Below are positions 39,206 to 48,109 of a stretch of 64,000 nt of DNA, one piece after another. Both the position numbers and the translations under genes were made by a program. The stretch is from Nocardioides sp. BGMRC 2183 (GTDB lineage Bacteria > Actinomycetota > Actinomycetes > Propionibacteriales > Nocardioidaceae): contig VSSA01000005.1 of NCBI GenBank assembly GCA_008123405.1, positions 248,001 through 312,000 on the forward strand, read 5' to 3'. The notes under the pieces are model-generated. The model did no database searches. It was not told the DNA's origin and saw only the letters and a list, made by a program, of their open reading frames with translations. Every line of letters starts with the position of its first letter. Within the stretch, counting starts at the first letter, position 1.

Positions 39206-40055
39206 CGAAGTCGATCAGCTCCTCGACCCGGCCCAGCAGGGCCGGTTCCAGGTCGGCGTAGGAGTCGACGCGGGAGAGGATCTGCTTCCACGCGCGGGCG
39301 ATGTCAGCCTGGTCGCGGTGCGGCCAGCCCAGCTGTTGGCAGATGCCCCGCTTCCACTCGATCGACCGGGGGACCGTCGGCCAGCTCTTCAGCCCGAGCC
39401 GGTCCGGCTTCACCGCCTGCCAGATGTCGACGAACGGGTGCCCGACGATGAGCACGTCCTTGCCGTGCGGGCCGCGGGCGATGGCATCGGCGATCCGCGA
39501 CTCCTTCGACCCGCGGACCAGGTGGTCCACCAGCACCCCGACCCGACGCTGGGGGCCGGGGCGGAAGGCGACCAGGTGGTCGGCCAGGTCGTCCACCCCG
39601 CCCAGGTACTCCACGACGACACCCTCGATCCGCAGGTCGTCGCCCCACACCTTCTCGACGAGTTCGGCGTCGTGACGGCCTTCGACGAAGATCCGGCTGG
39701 CCCGGGCGACCCGCGCCGGCGCGTCGGGGACCGCGATCGAGCCACTCGCGGTCCGCGTCGGCTTCGCGGGCACGGTGGCCCGCACCGGCGCGGTGAGGAT
39801 CACCGGCTTGCCCTCCAGCAGGAACCCCGGCCCGAGCGGGAAGGTCCGTCGCTTGCCGCGGCGGTCCTCCAGGGTGAGTGTGTGCAGGTCACGGTCGACC
39901 CCCACGATCTCGCCGCACCAGTCCGTGGTGACCTCCTCCACGACGAGGCCCTGCTCGGCCGCTGTCTCGGTCGCACGGCCGCGCTTGGGCTTCTTCCAGT
40001 CGCCGGAGAGGACGTCGGTTCCGTATCGATCCACCACGACCGACGAACCTCTCAT
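39195..40055 (-). CDS. DUF3097 protein, conserved in actinobacteria
   Basis: A 286-residue protein of the DUF3097 family. The N-terminus carries RYGTDVLSGDWKKPKRGRA. The centre has IFVEGRHDAELVEKVWGDDL followed by VEYLGGVDDLADHL and VGVLVDHLV, which resembles a TOPRIM-type acidic fold (Glu then DxD-like residues). That hints at nucleic-acid metabolism, though no function is established. The start is uncertain: ATG 40055, or GTG about 15 nt inside with a better GAGAGG site. Confidence 0.8.
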   Translation of the reverse strand: MRGSSVVVDRYGTDVLSGDWKKPKRGRATETAAEQGLVVEEVTTDWCGEIVGVDRDLHTLTLEDRRGKRRTFPLGPGFLLEGKPVILTAPVRATVPAKPTRTASGSIAVPDAPARVARASRIFVEGRHDAELVEKVWGDDLRIEGVVVEYLGGVDDLADHLVAFRPGPQRRVGVLVDHLVRGSKESRIADAIARGPHGKDVLIVGHPFVDIWQAVKPDRLGLKSWPTVPRSIEWKRGICQQLGWPHRDQADIARAWKQILSRVDSYADLEPALLGRVEELIDFVTA

Positions 40056-40095
40056 CCACCGGGCCGAGGACAGCGCATTTCGCCCGGCGGGTCCG

Positions 40096-40158
40096 GTTGA
40101 GTTGGGCTTTCGGGCCCGTTGAGTTGGGCTTTCGGGCCCGTTGAGTTGTTCGTTCGGG
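40096..40158. repeat. 22-bp tandem repeat (about 2.8 copies)
   Basis: Unit GTTGAGTTGGGCTTTCGGGC plus CC occurs exactly at 40096-40117 and 40118-40139, with a degenerate third copy to 40158. It lies in the gap between two minus-strand genes (40056-40158) and encodes nothing supported. It ends right at the stop codon of the MBL hydrolase gene. Confidence 0.8.
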
Positions 40159-41004
40159 TCACACCAGCGGCAGACGCCGCTGCGAACGGGGAAGGTGCTC
40201 GTACCCACGGGCGACCGCGTGGGTCAGCGCCCCCTCCGGCAGCGGCCAGGTCGCGGCGGTGAGCGCCTGGGCCTGCGGCACGCCGCGTGAGGCGAGATCT
40301 CGGATCGTCTCGGCGACGACCCCGACATCTGCTCGTTGCTGCTCGACGAAGTCGCGATCCACGACGGCACCGTGTCCGGGCACGACCACTGTGTCCGGGG
40401 TGGTCAGGCTGAGCACGAGGTCGAGTGTCAGCGGCCACTCCAACGGCCAGGAGTCGAGGCCGTACGCCGGCGGCGCGGACTCCTCCACGAGGTCGCCGGC
40501 GAGCAGGACGTCCGCATCCGGCACCCGTACGACGAGGTCGCCGGCCGTGTGTCCGCGGCCCGGGTGCACCAGTTCGATCTGACGGTCGCCGAGGTCGATC
40601 ACCGCGGCGCTGGAGAAGGTCCGGTCCGCCGGTCGGATCTCGGTTGCGAGGACCTCCTCGGCGCGTGGGTCGTCGGAGTCCCGATAGGCCTCCTTGATCC
40701 GCTCGCCGGCGACGGTGGTGCGTGCGGCAGCCTCCTCGTGCGCGTGGATCGGCAGCTCGCCGTACTCGGTGAGGAAGGTGGCATTGCCGAAGGTGTGGTC
40801 GAAGTGCTCGTGGGTGTTGACCACGGCGAACGGAGCGCCGCGGTCGAGGCGGCGCAGCGCGTCGACCACCTCGCGGGCGGCTGTCCCGGAGGCATGGGTG
40901 TCGACCACGACCAGGCCGTGCTCGCCGCCGATGGCGGTGATGTTCAGGTCGAACCAGGGATGACGTCGGACCCAGATCCGATCGCCGACCTCGGTGAAGC
41001 TCAC
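40159..41004 (-). CDS. MBL-fold metallo-hydrolase
   Basis: A 281-residue metallo-beta-lactamase-fold enzyme. The zinc motif is NTHEHFDHTFGN (HxHxDH). A later His is in HPGRGHTAGDLVV, and the bridging Asp is in LLAGDLVEES; VVPGHGAVVD supplies the last His. GTG 41004 is preferred because the sequence upstream is low-complexity and lacks a ribosome site. The substrate is unknown; the layout resembles lactonase- or glyoxalase-like hydrolases. Confidence 0.87.
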   Translation of the reverse strand: MSFTEVGDRIWVRRHPWFDLNITAIGGEHGLVVVDTHASGTAAREVVDALRRLDRGAPFAVVNTHEHFDHTFGNATFLTEYGELPIHAHEEAAARTTVAGERIKEAYRDSDDPRAEEVLATEIRPADRTFSSAAVIDLGDRQIELVHPGRGHTAGDLVVRVPDADVLLAGDLVEESAPPAYGLDSWPLEWPLTLDLVLSLTTPDTVVVPGHGAVVDRDFVEQQRADVGVVAETIRDLASRGVPQAQALTAATWPLPEGALTHAVARGYEHLPRSQRRLPLV

Positions 41005-41219
41005 ACCGCCGACGCTACCGCGGCCCCAGCCCCGGTCGACCGATGGCTCAGAGGCTGCGCCAGTCGGCGGCGGCGTTGCGTGCATCCTGGCGCGCAGCAG
41101 GTGCCGCCTACTGGCGCAATCTCCAACTACTGCGCGTCACCCCGGCGCCCTGGCTGCGTCACCGACGCTCGACGGGCAACCAGCCCGCCCTCGCAACGCG
41201 ACGAATCGGCGAATCCAAG
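41005..41219. repeat. Gap with a probable degraded copy of the structured repeat (copy C1)
   Basis: The part 41127-41219 repeats body features of the family: CTACTGCGCGTCACCCC, CTGCGTCACC, and CTCGACGGGC with an inner GACGGGC/GCCCGCC hairpin. The usual end GCTCGCTACG is missing and outer arms are unclear, so it looks truncated against copy C2. Nothing is supported in 41005-41126. Confidence 0.5.
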
Positions 41220-41386
41220 CTCAGCCTGTATCCACCGATTCCCCGCTACTGCGCGACCCCATCCGTGCGCCCCGGACTGCGTTGTCGCACCTCGACGGGC
41301 CTCCGGCCCGCCTTCGGCGCTCCGCCTTGCCGGGACACCCGTCTGGTGCCGCTCGCTACGCGGCGAATCGGTGGATCCAGGCTCAG
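41220..41386. repeat. Structured repeat, copy C2 (167 bp)
   Basis: Long arms at 41220-41247 and 41360-41386 pair over about 23 of 26 bases around GATCCACCGATTC. The body begins GCTACTGCGCGACCCC, has CTGCGTTGTCGC and an inner GACGGGC/GCCCGCC-type hairpin, and ends GCTCGCTACGCGG. The right arm includes the stop codon of the DUF2470 gene, as copy A does for the amine oxidase gene. Confidence 0.7.
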
Positions 41387-42120
41387 CAGAGCCCGGCATG
41401 CAGCCGGTCGCGCAGCATCTCGCCGAGCTCGAGCGGCGTGGTCGCCGCGGCGGGGAAGGAGATGGAGCGACGGTGTGCGCCTGTCACGTCCACCCACTCC
41501 AGCTCGACGCCCTCGGGAGTGAGGTCGCGCAGACCGACGCCGATCACGTCGGCGAGACGGGTGTCGGACATCGTCGAGACCGCCCGGCGCAGCTCGTCCT
41601 GGTGGGCCACGTTGGTGTGCTCGACCGAGCGTTGCAGGTAGCCCCGGTTCAGCGTGTGTGCGGGGGAGTCGAAGGCGGGCAGCGGCACCCGGAACTGGCT
41701 GCCGGGTGCGTCGTCGCGGGAGAGCAGGACGAAGTTGACGTGCAGGATCACCACCGCCTGGACCTCCTCGCAACAGCCACAGGCTTCCTGCCCACTGGTC
41801 TCCAAGCGGCCGGAGAGGGTCAGGCTGGCGGCGCGGGAGGCGGCGTCGGGCGCTCCCAGACCGCTGGCGAGAGTGAGCAGGGCGCTGCGGCCTTCGAGCC
41901 CGGCCATGGCCAAGGCCGAGTCCGGCGGGCAGGCGAAGACCGGGCGACCTTCGGAGTCCTCCATGGTCAGCGCGGCCGTGTCGGGATCCGCGATCCCGGC
42001 GGTGATGTCGTCGATGCCGTCCACCACGAGCTGGACCTCGGCCGGGCAGGCGAGGATGCTGCGCGCGGCCGCTGCCAGGCGGTCTGCGTCGACTCTGGTC
42101 GCGTTCTGCTCGACGGTCAC
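41383..42120 (-). CDS. DUF2470-domain protein, iron-regulated
   Basis: A 245-residue protein. The C-terminal third is a DUF2470 domain (LADVIGVGLRDLTPEGVELEW, then RRSISFP), found in HugZ-like and plastid heme-related proteins. The N-terminal part is split-barrel-like, with a Cys-rich turn EACGCCEEVQ. GTG 42120 is selected because GGAGGT lies 5 nt upstream; a GTG at 42144 is also in frame. An iron-box palindrome lies 28 bp upstream, so it is expected to be induced by iron limitation and may act in heme or iron handling. Confidence 0.75.
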   Translation of the reverse strand: MTVEQNATRVDADRLAAAARSILACPAEVQLVVDGIDDITAGIADPDTAALTMEDSEGRPVFACPPDSALAMAGLEGRSALLTLASGLGAPDAASRAASLTLSGRLETSGQEACGCCEEVQAVVILHVNFVLLSRDDAPGSQFRVPLPAFDSPAHTLNRGYLQRSVEHTNVAHQDELRRAVSTMSDTRLADVIGVGLRDLTPEGVELEWVDVTGAHRRSISFPAAATTPLELGEMLRDRLHAGLC

Positions 42121-42147
42121 CGTTACCTCCGGATCGGTGGGCACCTA

Positions 42148-42166
42148 TTAGGTGAGCCTAACCTAC
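42148..42166 (-). promoter_or_regulatory. DtxR/IdeR-type iron box
   Basis: TTAGGTGAGCCTAACCTAC matches the 19-bp DtxR/IdeR consensus TTAGGTTAGGCTAACCTAA at 16 positions, including both core half sites. It lies just upstream of the DUF2470 gene on the divergent side facing hrcA. Fe-loaded DtxR/IdeR would repress the DUF2470 gene. Confidence 0.85.
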
Positions 42167-42250
42167 CGTGAGTTTCGAGCGAGTCCGCACCGTGTCCCGT
42201 TGGGTGGACACGGGTCGCCGACGTGGTGCCTGGTGCACACGGCGGTAGGC

Positions 42251-42277
42251 TTGGCACTCAGTCGGGTGGAGTGCCAA
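42251..42277 (+). promoter_or_regulatory. CIRCE operator of hrcA-dnaJ
   Basis: TTGGCACTC-N9-GAGTGCCAA, the CIRCE inverted repeat with one symmetric substitution from TTAGCACTC. It starts at the last base of a TAGGCT -10 box (42246-42251), so HrcA bound here should block its own promoter. Heat shock releases it. Confidence 0.95.
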
Positions 42278-42297
42278 TGTCGATGCGGGAGGTGGGC

Positions 42298-43314
42298 ATG
42301 CAGGAGGACCGCAGGCTCGCCGTGCTCCGAGCAATCGTGGAGGACTACGTCGCCACCGAGGAGCCGGTGGGGTCGAAGACGCTGGTCGAGCGACACGGAC
42401 TCAACGTGTCCCCGGCCACGATCCGCAACGACATGGCGGCCCTGGAGGACGAGGGCTACCTCACCCAGCCGCACACGAGCGCCGGCCGGGTCCCCACCGA
42501 CAAGGGCTATCGCCTCTTCGTCGACCGGTTGACCACCGTGCGGCCGATGAGTGCAGCGGAGCGTCGGGCGATCTCGGCGCTGCTCGACGGCGCCGTGGAC
42601 CTCGACGATGTGATCAATAGGTCGGTCCGTCTGCTCGCGCAGCTGACTCGGCAGGTCGCTGTCGTGCAATACCCGGTGCTGTCCCGCTCGACCGTGCGGC
42701 ACGTGGAGATCGTCGCAATGACGCCGACCCGACTGCTCACGGTCCTGATCCTCTCCACGGGACGGGTGGAGCAGCGTCTCGTCGAGCTCGATGAGGAGAT
42801 CGACGACGACGGGCTCGCGCGACTCCGCTCGCGGATCAACCTCGCGGCGACCGGCGAGACGATCGGGGAGGCGATCACCGCGCTGGCCGACCTCGCCGAC
42901 GGAGCCGGAGCAGCCGACCCCACCACGACCGGGGTGGTCGCAGCCCTCGTCGAGGCGATGAGCGACCACCGTTCCGACGAGCGCATCGTGGTCGGCGGGA
43001 CTGCCAACCTGGCCCGCTTCGGTGACAGCTTCGACACCGCGATCCGTCCCCTGTTGGAGGCGCTGGAGGAGCAGGTCGTGCTACTCAAGCTGCTCGGCGA
43101 GGCGAACTCCGGCGGCGCGCTCACCGTGCGGATCGGCGCCGAAGGTCCCTTCCAGGAGCTCGCGGCGACCAGCGTCGTCGCCACCGGCTACGGCCCGGGC
43201 GACGGGCTGGCCTCGCTCGGCGTGGTCGGCCCGACCCGAATGGACTACCCGACCACGATGGCGGCTGTGCGCGCGGTGGCGCGCTATGTCTCACGCATCC
43301 TCGACGAGAGCTGA
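42298..43314 (+). CDS. hrcA: Heat-inducible repressor HrcA
   Basis: A 338-residue repressor. The N-terminal winged helix contains [19 protein letters not shown] and [20 protein letters not shown]. The middle and C-terminal HrcA domains include [23 protein letters not shown] 42298 is chosen for its GGGAGGT site; ATGs at 42277 and 42283 overlap the CIRCE and are less likely. It represses the heat-shock operon and needs GroEL for activity. dnaJ follows after 17 bp. Confidence 0.96.
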   Translation: MQEDRRLAVLRAIVEDYVATEEPVGSKTLVERHGLNVSPATIRNDMAALEDEGYLTQPHTSAGRVPTDKGYRLFVDRLTTVRPMSAAERRAISALLDGAVDLDDVINRSVRLLAQLTRQVAVVQYPVLSRSTVRHVEIVAMTPTRLLTVLILSTGRVEQRLVELDEEIDDDGLARLRSRINLAATGETIGEAITALADLADGAGAADPTTTGVVAALVEAMSDHRSDERIVVGGTANLARFGDSFDTAIRPLLEALEEQVVLLKLLGEANSGGALTVRIGAEGPFQELAATSVVATGYGPGDGLASLGVVGPTRMDYPTTMAAVRAVARYVSRILDES

Positions 43315-43331
43315 AAGGCTGATTCCCGACC

Positions 43332-44495
43332 GTGTCCCAGGACCTCTACGAGCTCCTCGGCGTCGACCGTGACGCCGACGCCGACACCCTGAAGAAGGCG
43401 TATCGCAAGCTGGCTCGCCAGTTGCATCCCGACGTCAACCCCGACCCGGAGAGCCAGGAGCGCTTCAAGCAGGTCTCGGCCGCCTACGAGGTGCTCTCGG
43501 ACCCGCAGAAGCGGGCCGCCTACGACCGCGGCGGAGATCCCTTCGGCGGTGGCTTCGCCGGTGGTCAGGGCGCCGGGTTCTCCTTCACCGACATCATGGA
43601 TGCCTTCTTCGGCGGCGCCGCCGGTGGCGCCGGTGGGCGGGGCCCGCGGTCGCGGGTGCGCCGCGGCCAGGACGCGCTGATCCGGCTCGAGGTGGACCTC
43701 GCCGAGGCGGCCTTCGGGGTGGCCCGTGAGCTCAAGGTGGACACCGCCGTGCGCTGCACCACCTGCGGTGGTGCGGGGGCAGCGCCGGGCACCGAGCCGG
43801 TCGGCTGCGAGACCTGTCATGGCAGCGGCGAGATCGCGCACGTGCAGCGCTCGTTCCTCGGCGAGGTCCGCACCCTGCGCCCGTGCCCGGCCTGCCGCGG
43901 CTACGGGTCCGTGATCGCCGATCCGTGCCGCGACTGCTCCGGCGACGGTCGGGTCCGCTCGCGCCGGACGCTCACCGTGAAGATCCCCGCCGGGGTGGAC
44001 ACCGGCACCCGGGTGCAGCTCTCCGAGCAGGGCGAGGTCGGTCCGGGGGGCGGGCCCGCTGGCGACCTCTATGTCGAGATCCACGTGGCTCCGCACGACA
44101 CCTTCACCCGGCACGGCAACGACCTCCACTGCACGGTCACCGTGCCGATGACTGCGGCCGCACTGGGCACGGAGCTCACGTTGCCGACGCTGGAGGCAGA
44201 TCTGGAGCAGGGGGCCGGCTCGGGGGTGGAGACGGAGTTCGGTCTCACCATCCCTGCCGGCACGCAATCGGGGCACGAGGTCGTGCTCCGCGGTCGGGGC
44301 GTGCCAGGCTTGCGCGGCGGGCGCGGCGATCTCGTGGTCGCAGTCGGGGTGGAGACCCCCACCCGGCTGGACGCCCGCCAGGAGGAGCTGCTCCGTGAGC
44401 TCGCTGCGCTGCGCGAGGAGGAGCACCCCATCGGCGAGGTGCGGCCGGCCCACAAGTCGGTCTTCGGGCGACTGCGCGACGCCTTCAGTCACTGA
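43332..44495 (+). CDS. dnaJ: Chaperone DnaJ
   Basis: A 387-residue type I J protein. The J domain (1-~70) has [14 protein letters not shown] carrying HPD. A Gly/Phe-rich linker contains [14 protein letters not shown]. The zinc domain contains four CxxCxGxG repeats ([32 protein letters not shown]), followed by two substrate barrels. It feeds clients to DnaK. GTG 43332 is the start. It is co-transcribed with hrcA, the common actinobacterial hrcA-dnaJ2 arrangement. Confidence 0.96.
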   Translation: MSQDLYELLGVDRDADADTLKKAYRKLARQLHPDVNPDPESQERFKQVSAAYEVLSDPQKRAAYDRGGDPFGGGFAGGQGAGFSFTDIMDAFFGGAAGGAGGRGPRSRVRRGQDALIRLEVDLAEAAFGVARELKVDTAVRCTTCGGAGAAPGTEPVGCETCHGSGEIAHVQRSFLGEVRTLRPCPACRGYGSVIADPCRDCSGDGRVRSRRTLTVKIPAGVDTGTRVQLSEQGEVGPGGGPAGDLYVEIHVAPHDTFTRHGNDLHCTVTVPMTAAALGTELTLPTLEADLEQGAGSGVETEFGLTIPAGTQSGHEVVLRGRGVPGLRGGRGDLVVAVGVETPTRLDARQEELLRELAALREEEHPIGEVRPAHKSVFGRLRDAFSH

Positions 44496-44521
44496 CCCGT
44501 GCTGAGTCAAGGACCGTCTCG

Positions 44522-45265
44522 GTGACCCTTCCCCAGCACCTGGTGCCCGACCTCGGGGCGATCACCCCCGGCGGCGAGATCGAGATCGACGGCGACGAGG
44601 CGCATCACGCCGTCGTCGTACGTCGCCTGCGGGTGGGGGAGCCGGTCCAGCTCTGTGACGGCGCCGGCCGGGTCGCTGTCGGTGAGGTGGTGCGCACGGC
44701 CAAGCGTTCCTTCGCAGTGCGCGTGACCGACGTCGTCGACCGCTCCGAGCCGATGCCGCGGATCACCGTCGTCCAGGCGCTGCCCAAGGGCGACCGCGGC
44801 GAGCTGGCGGTCGAGGTCCTCACCGAGATCGGGGTTGCCCGGATCGTGCCGTGGGCAGCCGAGCGCAGCATCGCGGTGTGGAAGGGCGAACGCGCCGCCA
44901 AGTCGCACGCGAAGTGGTCGGCAACGGCCCGCGAGGCAGCCAAGCAGTCACGTCGCGCCTGGCATCCGGAGGTCGCCCCCCTCGCCAGTACGACGCAGGT
45001 GGCCGACCTGGTCCGCGCGGCCGATGTGGCGCTGGTGCTGCACGAGGACGCTACGGGGTCCCTGCCTCAGGTCGACCTCCCGGCGCAGGGCTCGGTCCTA
45101 CTGGTGGTCGGACCCGAGGGCGGACTGACCCCTGAGGAGCTCTCCGTCTTCACCGGCGCCGGCGCTCACGCGGTCCGTCTGGGTGCCGAGGTGCTGCGCA
45201 CCTCGACGGCCGGCCTCGCAGCGGTCGCTGCGCTACTCGCGCAGACCGACCGCTGGGGCGCCTGA
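44522..45265 (+). CDS. rsmE: 16S rRNA (uracil1498-N3)-methyltransferase
   Basis: A 247-residue SPOUT-class enzyme. A PUA-like N-terminus has IDGDEAHHAVVVRRLRVGE. The C-terminal knotted methyltransferase shows VVGPEGGLTPEEL and RLGAEVLRTSTAGLAA, which bind S-adenosylmethionine. It methylates U1498 in the 30S decoding centre. GTG 44522 lies 26 nt after dnaJ, matching the conserved hrcA-dnaJ-rsmE order. Confidence 0.94.
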   Translation: MTLPQHLVPDLGAITPGGEIEIDGDEAHHAVVVRRLRVGEPVQLCDGAGRVAVGEVVRTAKRSFAVRVTDVVDRSEPMPRITVVQALPKGDRGELAVEVLTEIGVARIVPWAAERSIAVWKGERAAKSHAKWSATAREAAKQSRRAWHPEVAPLASTTQVADLVRAADVALVLHEDATGSLPQVDLPAQGSVLLVVGPEGGLTPEELSVFTGAGAHAVRLGAEVLRTSTAGLAAVAALLAQTDRWGA

Positions 45266-45323
45266 CAGCGCTGGATCCAGGCGGTGGAACCCGGCGCCGC
45301 GGCTCACCCGTCAGCGGTCACCG

Positions 45324-46286
45324 TCACTTGACGGTGATCACCTTGCTGTCCTCGGTCGGGCCGCCGCCCTCGCCGCCGGACGGGTCATCGGTGCTGGCAA
45401 CCAGCGTGTACGTCCCGGGCGCTACGTCGCTCAGGTCGATGCGTGCTGTCCACGGGTAGAGGCCGCCCATCCACCCCTCGGCGGTGGCGTTCGACTGGAC
45501 CGCCACGGCACCGCCGGTGGTGACCAGCTTCCACGGCACGTTCGCCTCGAAGGAGCTGGCCATACCGCTCACCTCGAAGCCCCGACCGGAGACCGGAGCG
45601 TCGACGCCTTCGATGATGTTGACCTGTGCGAGGACCCGCAGCTCGGGCAGGGCCTTGGCGCCGCTCGGCACGCCGAGGTAGTCGGTCTCCTTGCCGTCCA
45701 CGACGAAGTTCACCGGCGCCGCGGTGCGCTGAGTCGGATCGTAGGTCTCGCCGCCGTGCACGGTCTGCAGGGTCCAGACCAGCTGCTGCACCGCCAGCCG
45801 CGCCTGGGCGGCGGAGAGGTCGTCGGGCCGCTCGCTCCACGACGCGTCGGCCAGCTCGACGGTGAAGGCGCCCTTCTTCCCAGCTCCGTCGAAGGACGCG
45901 CCAGCCAGGCTGCCCTTCGGCACCAGCGTGCGGTAGTCGGGATCGGTCGGCTTGCCCATCAGCGCGGTCACCGCGCCGTCGAGCGTGGTGTCGGGCAGGA
46001 GCTCGCGATAGAGCCGCTCGCCCTGCGGCGTGGTGCCGACGAAGAACGGCGAGGCGATTTGGTCACCGGCGGCACTGTCGCCGGTCTCGGTCGTCTCGCT
46101 CGCCTCCGCGGTCGTGGCGTCCTCGGTCGGCGTGCTCTCCTCGGTGGCGCTCGACTCCGCTGCGGGCGAGGTCGCCGGGTCCTCCGCGTCGGGGCTGTCC
46201 TCCCCGCAGGCGCTCAACGCGCCCAGTGCAAGGACGGCGACGGCGACCAGGGCGTGGCGGGCGCTCAACGGGCGATGGGGGCGCAT
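45324..46286 (-). CDS. GerMN/Gmad2-type lipoprotein
   Basis: A 320-residue lipoprotein. The signal peptide has a lipobox LSAC (ALGALSACG), followed by a Thr/Ser/Glu-rich linker (~30-80). Then come a GerMN domain (~85-205, FFVGTTPQGERLYRELLP) and a C-terminal Gmad2 immunoglobulin-like domain (~220-318, VSGRGFEVSGMASSFEANVPW). It is anchored outside the membrane. It resembles its neighbour at 46357 and lies third in a sigma-factor locus. The domain pair is known from spore-germination and cell-envelope proteins; exact function is unknown. Confidence 0.88.
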   Translation of the reverse strand: MRPHRPLSARHALVAVAVLALGALSACGEDSPDAEDPATSPAAESSATEESTPTEDATTAEASETTETGDSAAGDQIASPFFVGTTPQGERLYRELLPDTTLDGAVTALMGKPTDPDYRTLVPKGSLAGASFDGAGKKGAFTVELADASWSERPDDLSAAQARLAVQQLVWTLQTVHGGETYDPTQRTAAPVNFVVDGKETDYLGVPSGAKALPELRVLAQVNIIEGVDAPVSGRGFEVSGMASSFEANVPWKLVTTGGAVAVQSNATAEGWMGGLYPWTARIDLSDVAPGTYTLVASTDDPSGGEGGGPTEDSKVITVK

Positions 46287-46356
46287 CAGAACAACTCCTC
46301 GGGTTCGAGCGGATCGGGGGAAGGGCAGACCGGCCGTCGTCGACGGCGGCACGTTC

Positions 46357-47397
46357 TCAGGGGACGACCACGTCGCGGTCGTCGCTGAACCGGGCGCGCA
46401 CCGAGGTGAGCTTCCCGTTGTCGCGCACCTGTGCGGTGAAGCGGTAGGTGCCCGAGCCCAGTGTGGACACATCGATCGGCTCGGTGGCCCAACCCGGGGC
46501 GTTCGGCGTGCCGTCCGGGCCGCCGGCAGGGTCACGGAGGGACTGCCCGCGACGGACCACCCTCCCGCGGGCGTCGGTCAGCCGCCACTGCACCCGGTCG
46601 ATGTAGCTGGCGATGGTGCCCGACGCGCGGAAGGTGCCGCTGACCTCTGCGCCTTCGACCGGACTGCTGAGGTTGACCGGCGCGGTCACCCGATAGCGGG
46701 TGTCCCGCGGGACGAGGTCGGTGACCGGAACGCCCAGGACCCTTCCGGCCGCGGCGCCACCGTGTTCGAAGCGGACCGGAATGGTCCGCCCCAGCGCGGC
46801 CTCGGCGGTGTAGACGGCCTGCTGCAGCCCGAGGCGTGCCTGCTCGGCGCTGGCGCCGTCCGGGCGGTTCAGCGCGGCGTCGGCGACCTCGACCACGACC
46901 TCGTCGTCGGAGACCACTGCGTCGGCGAAGGAGTCGGCTGGCCACCACGTCCGGTAGTCGGGGTCGGCGGGCCCGGGATCGGCGGTGATCGCGCGCAGAG
47001 CACCGAGCACCGCCGCAGAACCTCCGGTCGCCGGCACCGAGGCGAACTCCCGGTACAGCCGGTCGCCGGTGGCGCTGTCGGAGACGAAGTAGACGGCGGC
47101 GGCCGAGAGACCGGACTCCGCCGAGCCGTCTCCGCTCCCGGCGGTCGGGGGGTCGGCCGGAGTGCCCAGGTCACCGAGGCCGACACTCGCCGCGACCACG
47201 GCCGCCGTCAGCGCACCGGCTCCGGCAACGACGGGGAGCCAACGCCGACGGCCAGAGCGGGTCGGTGGTGCGGCGGCGGTGCGGCGTCGTACCTCACCGA
47301 GACGGTCGGCCGGTGTCACGTCGGCGACCGCGTCGGTGAGGGCCGCGCGCAGGGCCCGGTCCTCGGGTGTCGGCAGGTCCTGGTGGGGCGTGGCCAT
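46357..47397 (-). CDS. GerMN/Gmad2 membrane protein, candidate anti-sigma factor
   Basis: A 346-residue protein. The cytosolic N-terminus (~1-50, EDRALRAALTDAVADVTPAD) is followed by one transmembrane helix (~55-78, WLPVVAGAGALTAAVVAASV). An extracytoplasmic GerMN domain (YFVSDSATGDRLYREF) and a Gmad2-like domain (EGAEVSGTFRASGTIASYID) come next. It begins one base after the sigma factor gene ends. Position and topology match membrane anti-sigma factors, but no zinc HxxxCxxC anti-sigma motif is seen, so that role is inferred. Confidence 0.82.
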   Translation of the reverse strand: MATPHQDLPTPEDRALRAALTDAVADVTPADRLGEVRRRTAAAPPTRSGRRRWLPVVAGAGALTAAVVAASVGLGDLGTPADPPTAGSGDGSAESGLSAAAVYFVSDSATGDRLYREFASVPATGGSAAVLGALRAITADPGPADPDYRTWWPADSFADAVVSDDEVVVEVADAALNRPDGASAEQARLGLQQAVYTAEAALGRTIPVRFEHGGAAAGRVLGVPVTDLVPRDTRYRVTAPVNLSSPVEGAEVSGTFRASGTIASYIDRVQWRLTDARGRVVRRGQSLRDPAGGPDGTPNAPGWATEPIDVSTLGSGTYRFTAQVRDNGKLTSVRARFSDDRDVVVP

Positions 47398-47398
47398 C

Positions 47399-47932
47399 TC
47401 AGTCCTCCCTCAGATCGGCGCCGATGGTCACCAACACGCCCCGCAGCGCGGCGGAGCCACGGGAGGCGTGGCTCTTCACCGCGCCCTTGCTGATGCCGAG
47501 GGTCTCGGCGATCTCAGCCTCGGAGAGCTCCAGGTAGTGGCGCAGCACGAGCACCTCGCGCTGGCGGCGCGGTAGCTGGTGCAGCGCATCGAGCACGCGG
47601 CGGCGACGATCGGCGACCAGCAGCGGGGCATCGGCGGCGGGCGCCGTCGCCGGTGCCGCCTGGCGGTCCAGGAACCGCTGCACCACCGATCGGTGCCGCA
47701 GCGCGGACCGGGAGCGGTTCATCACCGCTTGGCGAAGGTAGGCCACGGCATGCGCGTGATCCTCCAGTCGGTCCCAGCGCTGGTGCAGAGCGACCAGCGC
47801 GTCCTGCACGATCTCCTCGGCCTGGCCGAGGTCACGCACCATCAGGAAGGAGACCCGCACCATCTGTTCCCAGTGGTCCAGGTAGAGCCGCTCGACAGCC
47901 TCGTCGGCGCTGCGGCGGGCAGGTTCGGTCAT
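47399..47932 (-). CDS. SigE-family ECF RNA polymerase sigma factor
   Basis: A 177-residue sigma factor with region 2 (~12-75, LYLDHWEQMVRVSFLMVRD, AEEIVQDALVALHQRW) and region 4 (~110-170, ALHQLPRRQREVLVLRHYLE, ISKGAVKSHASRG). It belongs to the actinobacterial SigE-type ECF group. It heads a three-gene minus-strand operon with two GerMN proteins. Its regulon and signal are unknown; the exported partners suggest an envelope signal. Confidence 0.93.
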   Translation of the reverse strand: MTEPARRSADEAVERLYLDHWEQMVRVSFLMVRDLGQAEEIVQDALVALHQRWDRLEDHAHAVAYLRQAVMNRSRSALRHRSVVQRFLDRQAAPATAPAADAPLLVADRRRRVLDALHQLPRRQREVLVLRHYLELSEAEIAETLGISKGAVKSHASRGSAALRGVLVTIGADLRED

Positions 47933-48109
47933 GGTTGCGTCGTATCTGCCGGATGTCGGCCACGCGCTCGACGCCCCGGCCCGGGATGCGCCCGGGGCAG
48001 GGGAGTAGGGCAGTGCCGCATGGGTACTCACGCTAGTTGCACGCGCGCGGGCCGTCGCCGGTTGACACGCAGGTCCCACGAGTTCTCGTTTCTCTGCGAG
48101 GCTGGGGCG

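Noticed and set aside
40096-40158. CRISPR array
   Set aside because: The 22-bp units are directly adjacent without spacers and number fewer than three; no cas genes are in the window.
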